A stretch of DNA of 64,000 nucleotides from Rathayibacter iranicus NCPPB 2253 = VKM Ac-1602 (GTDB lineage Bacteria > Actinomycetota > Actinomycetes > Actinomycetales > Microbacteriaceae): contig NZ_QGDV01000011.1 in NCBI RefSeq assembly GCF_003149025.1, forward strand, positions 33,433-97,432, in the 5' to 3' direction. The notes beneath the pieces were generated by a model. It saw only the letters and a program-made list of their open reading frames with translations, made no database searches and was not told where the DNA came from. Of the stretch, positions 51,357 to 59,147 are shown in pieces. A program made the translations under genes and the position numbers. Within the stretch, counting starts at the first letter, position 1. The number at the start of each line of letters is the position of its first letter.

Positions 51357-51644
51357 GTGCTCCCCCTCTTCCTCTCTGCCGCTGCTCAGATAGCGCTTGT
51401 CGCCGTGCTTCTCGGAGCGGGCCTGCCCGTGCTCTTCGCCGTGGGCGTCCGCTCGTTCGCGGTGGCGGGTGCTCCCGATGCCTCGAGCGGCCTGCCCGCT
51501 CCGGTCCTGCGCGGGATCGGCGTGGTCTGCTTCGCGCTGGTCGTGGCGGCCGTCGCCCTCGGGCTCAGCATCATCATCGGCACGGGACTTGGTCAGTCGG
51601 TCAGCTTCGAGCACGTCATCCCGACGTTCGTCCCCAAGGGCTGA
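51357..51644 (+). CDS. Small membrane protein downstream of pitA
   Basis: A 95-residue protein with two helices (LSAAAQIALVAVLLGAGLPVLFAVGV and GIGVVCFALVVAAVALGLSIII). It starts at GTG 51357 with GAAAGGAAC in front. Proteins of this kind frequently follow PiT transporters in actinobacteria. Function unknown. The next gene starts two bases after its stop. Confidence 0.75.
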   Translation: MLPLFLSAAAQIALVAVLLGAGLPVLFAVGVRSFAVAGAPDASSGLPAPVLRGIGVVCFALVVAAVALGLSIIIGTGLGQSVSFEHVIPTFVPKG

Positions 51645-51646
51645 TT

Positions 51647-52273
51647 GTGGCCTCGACCGAACCGATCGCGGCGCGGGAGGGGATCGTGGCCCGCGTCGTC
51701 GGCTGGCTGCGCGCCGGGTATCCGGCCGGGGTGCCCGAGCAGGACTACCTGCCGCTACTCGGCCTGCTGCGTCGGAGCCTCACGACCGACGAGGTCGAGC
51801 AGGTCGTCGCGCGGCTCCTGTCGGAGTCGGAGCGGGCCGAGACCGTCGTGTCACCGGCCGTCGTGCGTCGGCGGATCGAGCAGCTGCTGCTTGGACCTGC
51901 GCTGCCCGAGGACATCGCGCGAGTCTCGGCGCGTCTCGCGAGCGCGGGCTGGCCACTCGCCGGTCCGGACCTACTCGCCGAGCCGAATCCGCCCGAGGGC
52001 GTGGTCACGCGCATCGTGCGCTGGCTGCGCGCCGGGTATCCGGCCGGGTTGCCCGAGCAGGATTTCGTACCGCTCCTGGCGCTACTTCGGCGACGTCTGA
52101 GTGACGCGGAGGTCGCGGAGGTGGCCGCAGGCCTGGCCGAAGCTCCCGCTTCTCGCGCCGACGTTGGCACGGCGATCGCGGGGGTGACCTCGGAGCTGCC
52201 CTCGGAGGGGGATATCGAGCGGGTGCGGCGGTCGCTGGTCGAGAGGGGGTGGCCGGAGGACTTCACGGTGTGA
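51647..52273 (+). CDS. DUF3349-repeat protein
   Basis: A 208-residue protein with two copies of the DUF3349 domain, each starting with VxRIV(x)WLRAGYPAG-PEQD(F/Y)-PLL-LLRR (residues about 15-45 and 121-151). In each copy a second helical half contains the pattern DI-RV-RL---GWP. The repeats show it arose by internal duplication. Function unknown; the gene joins the pitA operon. GTG start at 51647. Confidence 0.88.
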   Translation: MASTEPIAAREGIVARVVGWLRAGYPAGVPEQDYLPLLGLLRRSLTTDEVEQVVARLLSESERAETVVSPAVVRRRIEQLLLGPALPEDIARVSARLASAGWPLAGPDLLAEPNPPEGVVTRIVRWLRAGYPAGLPEQDFVPLLALLRRRLSDAEVAEVAAGLAEAPASRADVGTAIAGVTSELPSEGDIERVRRSLVERGWPEDFTV

Positions 52274-52420
52274 CTGAGCTTCCGTGGCAGGTGGCGGAGT
52301 CGTGCCGGGTGTCCGACGTCTCGCGGAGGAGCTTCCCTCTCGCGTGGTGGCGCCGCACCATCACGAAAACTGAATGAATACTGCGTGCCCGACTGAGGCA
52401 AGCTCAGTGATACTGATTCA

Positions 52421-52807
52421 ATGTCAGAATACGTGCGCCCCGCCAATCTCACGGAGGCCCTCGACCGGGCGATTGATGTGCTCGGCAACCGGGTCAAGGT
52501 CGCCGCTCTGCTCGCCCTCCAAGAAGGCGGAGCCACCGGCACCGAGCTGGCCGCGCGTCTCGGCGTAAGCCAGGTGCTCGTGCGGTACCACCTGGTCGCT
52601 CTCGAACGGCTCGGCATCCTGACCGTCGAGCCTCCCCGCTCCGAGGTCGATGTCCGGCGCCGTTACTTCCACGTCGATCGCAGCGCTCTGGCCTGCCTCG
52701 TCGACGCGTTGAACGTGGTTCTCTCGAACACGAGCACGGAGATGCTGCCTATCGGTGGCGCGAGCCGCACGTCGGGTCTGGGTCGTGCAGACCGCCCAGC
52801 TAGATAG
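52421..52807 (+). CDS. ArsR-like winged-helix regulator
   Basis: A 128-residue protein with a winged helix at about 18-90: LDRAIDVLGNRVKVAALLALQEGGATGTELAARLGVSQVLVRYHLVALERLGILTVE, then the wing with VDVRRRYFHVDRSAL. No Cys-based metal site is seen, so it belongs to a non-metal group. The 28 residues at the end look disordered. Its targets are unknown. The stretch 52808-53155 (about 350 bases) contains no gene or motif I can support. Confidence 0.8.
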   Translation: MSEYVRPANLTEALDRAIDVLGNRVKVAALLALQEGGATGTELAARLGVSQVLVRYHLVALERLGILTVEPPRSEVDVRRRYFHVDRSALACLVDALNVVLSNTSTEMLPIGGASRTSGLGRADRPAR

Positions 52808-53155
52808 GCGACGGCGTCCCAGGTGTGCGGAACTCTGGCGCCGAGCGCGGCTTCCTCCAGATGGTTCAGGCGCGACCGCGCAGAGACGAATGGGCGGCAG
52901 GCGCGGACCGGATGGCGTCGCTTGAGCGAGCGATTGGTGACAATAGCGGCAGATAAGTAATTTTTCCTTCTGGGTGAGAACTCCGAACATGCTTCTTGAG
53001 CAGAATCCGTACAGCCCGGATCCGGCCGCAGGCTTCCCCAACTCGCTCCCGACGGGCCTCGGTCGTTCTCGATGAGGTGTGCCTCCTGGCGGAATCCCAG
53101 AACTCTATGCGGCCACTCTCTTATCGGGGTCTCGGGGCGGGCCTAGGGTGAGCCC

Positions 53156-54010
53156 GTGGTGTCGTCGGAGATCTTCGAGCGTGAGCGCGGCCGACTGGTG
53201 CGTATTGCCGGGCGGATCCTCGATGACCGTCACGAGGCTGAGGACGTCGTGCAGGTCGTTTGGATGCGCCTGCACGAGAACACGGCGGAGCTCGAGAATG
53301 TCGGTGCCTGGCTGACGACGGTCACCAGTCGGCTGTGTCTTGACCGGTTGCGCGCGCGCATCCCACTGCCGATCGACTCGACCGGCTGGGGTGAGGCGTC
53401 CGGGCGCGACCCGGAGGACGCGGCTATGCAGCGGGAGGCGGTCGGTCAGGCTCTGCACGTCGTGGTCGATCGCCTCACGCCGAACGAGCGGGTCGCGTGG
53501 GTGTTGCACGAGTCGTTCGGATTCGAGTTCGACGCTCTCGGTGACATCCTCGGTCGCACTCCGGCCGCGGCACGCAAGCTCGCCTCTCGAGCGCGCGCCA
53601 AGGTCGCAGACGCGCAGCGGGGCGGGCCGGTCACCGATCGGCACGTGGTCGACGCATTCATGGCGGCCGCGCGAGGTAGCGATCTGATGCGATTGCTGGC
53701 CCTTCTCGCTCCCGGCGCGAGTGTGAGCGCCGACGCTGCCGCCATTGCCGCGGGGACACCTCAGCGGATCGAGGGCCGGGAGGCGGTCGCAGGCTTCTTC
53801 GACGGCAGCGCGCGGGCGGCGCTACCCGCACTCGTAGACGGGCGTCCGGGCGCGGCCTGGTTTCACCGCGGGCGAGCGCGGGTGGCTTTCGACTTCACCG
53901 TGGTTCACGGGGTGGTCGAGGCCATCGTCTTCCGTGCCGAGCCGGACATTCTGGCCTCTGTCGTTCGGCGTCCCGCCGAGGACGACACGCGCGGGTTTAC
54001 CTCGACTTGA
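53156..54010 (+). CDS. SigJ-type ECF sigma factor with SnoaL-like domain
   Basis: A 284-residue protein. Sigma region 2 has ERERGRLVRIAGRILDDRHEAEDVVQVVWMRLHE. Region 4 has VVDRLTPNERVAWVLHESFGFEFDALGDILGRTPAAARKLASRARAKV. The C-terminal 110 residues are SnoaL-like, as in SigJ, and regulate the sigma factor. No anti-sigma factor is nearby, which fits this type. Start at GTG 53156 or the adjacent GTG at 53159. Confidence 0.9.
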   Translation: MVSSEIFERERGRLVRIAGRILDDRHEAEDVVQVVWMRLHENTAELENVGAWLTTVTSRLCLDRLRARIPLPIDSTGWGEASGRDPEDAAMQREAVGQALHVVVDRLTPNERVAWVLHESFGFEFDALGDILGRTPAAARKLASRARAKVADAQRGGPVTDRHVVDAFMAAARGSDLMRLLALLAPGASVSADAAAIAAGTPQRIEGREAVAGFFDGSARAALPALVDGRPGAAWFHRGRARVAFDFTVVHGVVEAIVFRAEPDILASVVRRPAEDDTRGFTST

Positions 54011-54091
54011 GGTCGACGGTCACATCCGCCGCCGCTTAAACGTCGAAAGAGTGAGAGTCGCCGCGGACGCGACGGCGGGAATGAGGACGCG

Positions 54092-54328
54092 ATGAAGACC
54101 ATGACCTGCCGCGATCTAGGCGGACCCTGCTCGGTCGAGCACCGGGCTGCGACCGCCGACGAGATCATCAAGGCTCAGGACCGGCACGTGCGAGAGGCGG
54201 TTAAGGCTGGCGACGAGACGCACGCGGAAGCGCGCGACGACATGAAAGGCCGCTGGCGGCATCCCCGGAAGTCGCTCGACTGGTACAACGGCGTCAAGCG
54301 CGCTTACGCGGAGCTTCCGGCCGGGTAG
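54092..54328 (+). CDS. DUF1059-like small protein
   Basis: A 78-residue protein: MTCRDLGGPCSVEHRAATADEIIKAQDRHVREAVKAGDETHAEARDDMKGRWRHP (motifs CRDLGGPC and DEIIKAQD-H) is the N-terminal pattern of DUF1059. Two Cys residues might bind a metal. It ends with the YNGVKRAYAELP helix. Function unknown. Confidence 0.8.
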   Translation: MKTMTCRDLGGPCSVEHRAATADEIIKAQDRHVREAVKAGDETHAEARDDMKGRWRHPRKSLDWYNGVKRAYAELPAG

Positions 54329-54351
54329 ACGAGTGGGGTAAGAGGAGGCGG

Positions 54352-54735
54352 CTACTGCGGGTCGGTCGGCGAAGACGCGCGCCGAGGTGAGGAGCGGCTG
54401 AATTCGCCCATTGTCAGTTCAGTGTCTGTGCCGGCAGAGAGCGGGAACCAGCCGACGAAAGTGACGCCCTCGTGTGTGGCGTCGAACCGGACGATAGTCG
54501 TGTCAGCGGGCTCGTAGAACGTGTCGCCGGCATGAAGGATCACCGGCTCCTCGCCCTTCACGTGAAAGTGAACCGACCCGGATTCCACAATGCCGATCAC
54601 AGGCCCGTTATGCCAGTGTGCGCCGGGGTGGATGTTCGGGGCGATAGTGATGCGCCTGACCTCGACGGTAGCAAAGCTGGCTTCGCCTAGCTTGAGCGAA
54701 TCGAGGGTGACGCGTTGTACGGGAAGCTGATCCAT
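54352..54735 (-). CDS. Cupin-domain protein
   Basis: A 127-residue single-cupin protein: ITIAPNIHPGAHWHNGPVIGIVESGSVHFHVKGEEPVILHAGDTFYEPADTTIV holds both conserved cupin motifs, with His in HWHNGPV and the acidic and His partners. It binds a metal and may act as a small-molecule enzyme or sensor. The start ATG at 54735 has only a weak site. Converges with the DUF1059 gene. Confidence 0.85.
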   Translation of the reverse strand: MDQLPVQRVTLDSLKLGEASFATVEVRRITIAPNIHPGAHWHNGPVIGIVESGSVHFHVKGEEPVILHAGDTFYEPADTTIVRFDATHEGVTFVGWFPLSAGTDTELTMGEFSRSSPRRASSPTDPQ

Positions 54736-54953
54736 TAGATGATCGTCCCACGGAGAGAATGCCGTGTTTGGTATGTCTCGACGCGCGACCGCGGCAGTGA
54801 GGGTCGCTGCGATGCGTCGCACGTTCACCCCCGCGGCTTCTCGAAGCGGCAACATCTTTCCGACGATTCGTGCGACAGATGAATCAGAAGGAGGAATTCA
54901 ACGATTGTCGCGTATTGTTGACAATTGCTTACTTATGCCGCATGGTGGTAGCC

Positions 54954-55394
54954 ATGATTCTCCTCGCTTCAGCTTCAGCGGTATCTCGCGCGCACCCGTC
55001 TGGGTTTTACGCTCAGTGGATTGACCTTCACAACCACCCTCTGTGGAGCTCGAATATGATCTCGATGGACGCTCCTACTCCGCTTCACGTCGGGACACGC
55101 GGTGTCCTGCGACCCAAAAAGGGGCCACCTTCGAAGTTTATCGTCACTGCGTTAGTCCCTGACCGCCTCTACGAGGACACGACACTCCTCCCGGGGGCAC
55201 GGCTCGTGTTCAGACACGAGGCTACCGAGCGGGACGGGCGCACGGAGCTGATGGCTTCCGCGACAGTGTCAGGTCCCATCGCTTTTCTCTGGGCGGCTCT
55301 TCTTCGGAGAGACATTTCCGGGGGCTTACAGCGCGACCTGAACGCATTGGTTCGACTGGTCGAGGCAACCCTGCCCGCGCAGATAAAGGACTAA
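54954..55394 (+). CDS. SRPBCC-family (polyketide cyclase-like) protein
   Basis: About 146 residues: SGFYAQWIDLHNHPLWSSNM, GTRGVLRPKKGPPSKFIVTALVPDRLYEDTTLLPGARLVFRHEAT and GPIAFLWAALLRRDISGG match the START-like SRPBCC group. The start is unsure. The frame is open from 54870, with ATG codons at 54942 and 54954. A strong AAGGAGG at 54888-54894 is not well placed for any start in this frame. The N-terminus might therefore be altered. Confidence 0.65.
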   Translation: MILLASASAVSRAHPSGFYAQWIDLHNHPLWSSNMISMDAPTPLHVGTRGVLRPKKGPPSKFIVTALVPDRLYEDTTLLPGARLVFRHEATERDGRTELMASATVSGPIAFLWAALLRRDISGGLQRDLNALVRLVEATLPAQIKD

Positions 55395-55442
55395 GGCCGA
55401 GGACCGGTAGTTCTATTTGCACACGTGCTCGTTTCCGGGAGT

Positions 55443-55479
55443 GCGCAGGTGCGTCCGGAATTGCCTGACGCACCTGCGC
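55443..55479. terminator. Hairpin, copy beside the decayed hydrolase
   Basis: A 13-bp perfect stem, GCGCAGGTGCGTC, with an 11-nt loop. It is the twin of the hairpin at 57797-57829 and lies just 3' of the decayed hydrolase copy. Confidence 0.75.
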
Positions 55480-55488
55480 GGCGACGCG

Positions 55489-55775
55489 CTACTCCTGAAC
55501 GAATGCCAGGAGATCGGGGTTGATGACGTCGGCGTGGACCGTCAACATGCCATGTGGGTAGCCCTCGTCGTGCGCGAGCACTCCGCCCCTCGTGCCCTGG
55601 CGCCACCAGTTGTCGATCACCGGTTGTGAGGCTTCGGTACCGGTTGAAGTCGTAGAACGGGCCGGAGGCGACGGCCTGAAAGAACTCGGCGCGGTTGCCC
55701 GCGAGCGCTTCGCGGAAGCCGTCGAAGGCTGACATCGGCGTTGACGTCGCTGGCGGGCGTGGTCTCGACGTGGGC
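55489..55775 (-). pseudogene. Decayed copy of the alpha/beta hydrolase
   Basis: The minus strand matches the intact hydrolase at 57841-58677 at high identity, beginning at the stop codon. Two internal parts are missing (counterparts of about 57920-58080 and about 58262-58436), and the 5' third is lost. Frame is disrupted. The bases from 55776 to about 55976 hold no gene. Confidence 0.8.
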
Positions 55776-56024
55776 ACTACTGCCCCGCTCTGCAAGGGCG
55801 GGAAGAAAGCAAAATTATGTTCACTGCATGTGGCTCTCAAACTGGCGGCACGACGCTGGAATCGATTCACACCTACCGCGAGATGTCCCCCGATGTGTCC
55901 CCACAAAATCCGACTTGTATCTATTTCGCCACGTGCAGTCTTGCCAGGGCATTGCCCTGCCATATAGGGTGCGAACGTGTTTAGGGTACGACTCGCTTAT
56001 TTTGATAAATCTCCAAAGAAAGCG

Positions 56025-56735
56025 ATGCGCGGTAAAAACTGGTTCAGAATAATCATCAGTGTTTCCGCTATCGTGCTGGTAGCCGCGGGCTTACCACCTC
56101 TTGCATCAGCCGAGAGTGGAATAGACTCACACGTGAAAATGGCGACTCGAATTAATGGAGAAATATCCATTATCCCGGACGAGAAAATTGCTGCCGCAAT
56201 TGCCCAGTTACCGCACAACACAAAGCAGACCGCTTCTAAAAGGAAACTGATTCCACAGCTTATTGACTTTAATCAGTGGGTAGACTGCTTTGGCCTCAAT
56301 AGCGAGAATGCAGTGTTTGCTGAGTATGTTCACTGGTGGGATGGCGCCGGCCAAGATGTGCGCCTCAAGTGCGGAACGAATAATTATGGTTACAAGCACA
56401 TTCGATCAGGAACAAATGGAAATAACGGTAAGGAGCAGCTGTGGCAAAACGATCTAAATTATGCGCGTCAGGCTGGCTGGAACTCGCAAGCTCAAGGGAT
56501 TGAATCGTGGGATGATCTCATGGCGGCATCTATCGGCAGTACCGTTACATGGCCCGACTACAGGGCGGTAAACTCAATCTCGAAAAAGACCTGTGGAGTC
56601 GCAGAGATCATTTTTGTTAACACTGAGACTGGAAAGATCGTTTGGACCTTCAAAAATTTGTCCATTTGGTCAAATGATAGCGATCGCTTGATCACAAGCT
56701 ACCCTCAGGGACGCCTGAATTGCTACCCTTCTTGA
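56025..56735 (+). CDS. AT-rich secreted protein of unknown function
   Basis: About 236 residues, starting with a Sec signal (WFRIIISVSAIVLVAAGLPPLASA). The mature part contains VDCFGLNSENAVFAEYVHWWDGAGQDVRLKCGTNNYGYKHI, TVTWPDYRAVNSISKKTCGVAEII and IVWTFKNLSIWSN. Cys residues may form disulfides. The GC content, near half, is far below the neighbours. A GTG at 55977 would add 16 residues. It could be a secreted effector, but nothing proves it. Confidence 0.65.
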   Translation: MRGKNWFRIIISVSAIVLVAAGLPPLASAESGIDSHVKMATRINGEISIIPDEKIAAAIAQLPHNTKQTASKRKLIPQLIDFNQWVDCFGLNSENAVFAEYVHWWDGAGQDVRLKCGTNNYGYKHIRSGTNGNNGKEQLWQNDLNYARQAGWNSQAQGIESWDDLMAASIGSTVTWPDYRAVNSISKKTCGVAEIIFVNTETGKIVWTFKNLSIWSNDSDRLITSYPQGRLNCYPS

Positions 56736-56741
56736 TCTGAC

Positions 56742-56777
56742 GCGAGGTGGTGCATCAGCGGAGATGTGCCACCTCGC
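56742..56777. terminator. Terminator between convergent AT-rich genes
   Basis: GCGAGGTGG and CCACCTCGC form a 9-bp stem that extends inwards with TGCATC and GATGTG. It lies directly after the stop of the secreted protein and ends at the stop of the convergent gene. Confidence 0.75.
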
Positions 56778-57154
56778 TAGAATCCACGTTCGACAATAGC
56801 CGAATCCCAAAACAGTTCTTCTATTTTCGCTTGAAGGCGTTGACCCTCAGCGATCCACTGCCCTTCCAGCACTGAATCCAGCCATCGTTCCTGAGGCAAA
56901 AATTTGGTACTCCAAGCAATCTGCCAGGCGCGCAGCGCTGCTGCAAGAGATTTCGGAATATTGAAAGCTTCAGGATCACTGACGGCGTCGTCATCTATCC
57001 ATAGGGCATACGGGGTGCCATGATCTGGCCCGATCACGATGCGCGAAAGCTTTCCTTCTCGGGCGTTCGAAGCTCGTAAAAGGGTGCGCTCGGCAGTTGC
57101 GAAAGGGGGCACTACCCACTCAACCTGAGTGATTGGATCAAGTACTACTCTCAT
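56777..57154 (-). CDS. Hypothetical protein, 125 residues
   Basis: Not recognised. A soluble acidic protein with MRVVLDPITQVEWVVPPFA, KLSRIVIGPDHGTPYALWIDDDAVSDPE and an EERWLDSVLEGQWIAEG-like helix (ERWLDSVLEGQWIAEGQRLQ). It has the same lowered GC as the secreted protein that converges on it. The two may have arrived together; a toxin-immunity link is conceivable but unproved. No gene is seen between 57155 and 57429. Confidence 0.55.
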   Translation of the reverse strand: MRVVLDPITQVEWVVPPFATAERTLLRASNAREGKLSRIVIGPDHGTPYALWIDDDAVSDPEAFNIPKSLAAALRAWQIAWSTKFLPQERWLDSVLEGQWIAEGQRLQAKIEELFWDSAIVERGF

Positions 57155-57429
57155 TTTACTTGCCCCTCTCCCTTTTGGCTTAACGCCTACAGTGAGGCTT
57201 ATGTAAAATCCGATTGATCGAGATGGATTCGCGCGTGTCGGTCACGGATAACATCGGCTGATCCGCTGTGATTGAAGAGCAACCTTTGACAGACGCTCTT
57301 CGCAAAGGAACCAGCCCGTACGCACCCAGACTACTATGGGAATGACGGCTAAGCAATACGCGATCTTCGCCGAACGAATTGAGAACGATGTCGTGTGACA
57401 TCGGCGTCGAGGACGGCCGCTGCAAGCTC

Positions 57430-57716
57430 TCGCTTACAAGAATGCCGCATGTCACCCTCCTCTACTATCGCCACAAGCTCACCGAGAGGTTAGTTGCTGA
57501 GGCGATCGGCGTCAATCAGTCGACCGTTTAGCACACGATCGCGTTGGTTGAAGTGATGCTCAAGGGCGTCGACGACAACGAGCAGCCGAACGTCGAGTCC
57601 GCGCTCGGCGAGACGACGGCCGTCATTGACGCCACTCTCCTGTCGGCTATCCACCTTTCGGATTTCGTCGCGCGCAACCATCACGATGCTCACTCCTGTC
57701 GAAAGACCGGGTAATT
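57430..57716 (+). pseudogene. IS5-type transposase remnant
   Basis: The frame reads LTRMPHVTLLYYRHKLTERL, then VAEAIGVNQSTV, then TAG at 57529-57531, then continues with HTIALVEVML and ETTAVIDATLLSAI. This order (strand, helix-turn-helix, then VIDATLL at the first catalytic Asp) matches IS5/IS1182-type DDE transposases. There is at least one stop and no full-length frame, so it is dead. No terminal repeats were found. Confidence 0.6.
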
Positions 57717-57796
57717 GTGGCGGTTCGGGCTATTCAGCCGCTCATGGAGGAGCAGAAGTTCTCGTGTTCGTAACACGTGCTCGTTTCCGGGAGTGT

Positions 57797-57829
57797 GCAG
57801 GTGCGTCGGGAATTGCCGGACGCACCTGC
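57797..57829. terminator. Hairpin after the intact hydrolase
   Basis: GCAGGTGCGTC and GACGCACCTGC form a perfect 11-bp stem with an 11-nt loop, 12 bases beyond the hydrolase stop on the minus strand. Confidence 0.75.
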
Positions 57830-57840
57830 GCGGCGACGCG

Positions 57841-58677
57841 CTACTCCTGAATGAAGGCCAGGAGATCGGGGTTGATGACGTCGGCGTGGACCGTCAACAT
57901 GCCATGTGGGTAGCCCTCGTAGATTGTGAGTGTGGAGTTCTGGAGGAGTTCGTGCTGCTTCAGCGCGGCGTCCTTGTAGGGCACGACCTGGTCGTCGTCG
58001 CCCTGCATGATGAGGACGGGGACGGTGATGGCCGTGAGATCGTCGGTCTGGTCGGTCTCGGAGAATGCCTTAATGCCGTCGTAGTGCGCGAGCGCTCCGC
58101 CCGTCATGCCCTGGCGCCACCAATTGTCGATCACCGGCTGTGAAACAGTCGCGTCCGGTCGGTTGAAGCCGTAGAACGGGCCGGAGGCGACGGCCTGAAA
58201 GAACTCGGCGCGGTTGGCGGCAAGCGCTTCGCGGAAGCCGTCGAAGACCGACATCGGCGTCCCCTCGGGGTTCGACTCCGTCTGCACCATCAGCGGAGGG
58301 ACTGCGGAGACGAGGACCGCCTTCGCCACACGGCCCTGCGGCTGGCCGTACTTCGCGACGTAGCGCGCAACCTGGCCGCCGCCGGTGGAATGCCCGATGT
58401 GAATGGCGTTGCGCAGGTCGAGGTGCTCGACGACGGCGTTGACGTCGCTGGCGTAGTGGTCCATGTCGTGGCCGGTGCCCACCTGGGTCGAGCGTCCGTG
58501 ACCGCGGCGGTCGCTTGCGATGACGCGGTAGCCGTGGGCGTGGAAGAACAGCATCTGCGCATCCCAGTCGTCGGAGGATAACGGCCAGCCGTGGTGGAAC
58601 ACGATGGGCTGCGCGTCCGGGCTGCCCCAGTCTTTGTAATAGATCTCTACGCCATCGTCCGTGGTTACAAACGGCAT
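57841..58677 (-). CDS. Alpha/beta hydrolase (non-heme chloroperoxidase-like)
   Basis: A 278-residue alpha/beta hydrolase. The nucleophile elbow GHSTGGGQ (Ser) and the Asp and His in QGDDDQVVP and PHGMLTVHADVINPDLLAFI give a full catalytic triad. The oxyanion segment VFHHGWPLSSDDW and the start MPFVTTDDGVEIYYKDWGS are typical of the chloroperoxidase/esterase group. The natural substrate is unknown. A decayed copy lies at 55489. Confidence 0.93.
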   Translation of the reverse strand: MPFVTTDDGVEIYYKDWGSPDAQPIVFHHGWPLSSDDWDAQMLFFHAHGYRVIASDRRGHGRSTQVGTGHDMDHYASDVNAVVEHLDLRNAIHIGHSTGGGQVARYVAKYGQPQGRVAKAVLVSAVPPLMVQTESNPEGTPMSVFDGFREALAANRAEFFQAVASGPFYGFNRPDATVSQPVIDNWWRQGMTGGALAHYDGIKAFSETDQTDDLTAITVPVLIMQGDDDQVVPYKDAALKQHELLQNSTLTIYEGYPHGMLTVHADVINPDLLAFIQE

Positions 58678-58811
58678 CTTCGAACCTCCGTGTTCAGGTT
58701 GAGCCCGAGCCCGTGCCCGGGGTCGAATGAGGGGTGCTGCCTCCCCAGAATGGGTGGGGGAGTGGCTCCACGATAGGGGTGGGGCAGAGAGCTGAGGGAG
58801 GGGATGTGCGG

Positions 58812-59147
58812 ATGTTCCGACGTCTGTTCAGCCGGAGTCCTCTTCGCCGCCACGATCGGAGAAGCACGCGGCCGATCGTGATCCGAGCTGACCTCGGCGG
58901 GCTCCTGCCCGCGCTCCCCGCGGCGACAGAGTTCTGGAGTCGTCTCGATGTGGTCGAAGACGACATCTCCGTCGCAGAAAGGGCCTGGCCGCGGGCGGCG
59001 ACGGTGCTGCTGGAGGAGTCGTCGGACCGGCGTCATTTCTCCGGGTCGACCACCAGTCCGACGCCGCCGCCGCGCCGGACGGGTTCGGCGACCGCCGTCA
59101 TGCGGCCCGAAGGGTCCACTTCGACGGCGGCCACAGCACCGATGTGA
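58812..59147 (+). CDS. Uncertain ORF overlapping the GGT gene 3' end
   Basis: A frame of 111 residues from ATG 58812, after GAGGGAGGGG. The first 75 residues (RPIVIRADLGGLLPALPAATEFW and WPRAATVLLEESSDRRHF) look partly protein-like, but the last third is antisense to the GGT gene. It fills the gap from 58678 to 59032, where no other gene is seen. Weak evidence. Confidence 0.25.
   Translation: MFRRLFSRSPLRRHDRRSTRPIVIRADLGGLLPALPAATEFWSRLDVVEDDISVAERAWPRAATVLLEESSDRRHFSGSTTSPTPPPRRTGSATAVMRPEGSTSTAATAPM

Noticed and set aside
52989..53075. A 28-residue frame starting MLLEQNPYSPDPAAG
   Set aside because: There is no convincing ribosome-binding site and no support beyond the open frame.
54764..55024. 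Alternative plus-strand frame using the strong AAGGAGG site at 54888
   Set aside because: A TTG at 54905 would give only a 39-residue peptide ending in VWVLRSVD without any domain. The SRPBCC frame explains the area better, although its start remains open.
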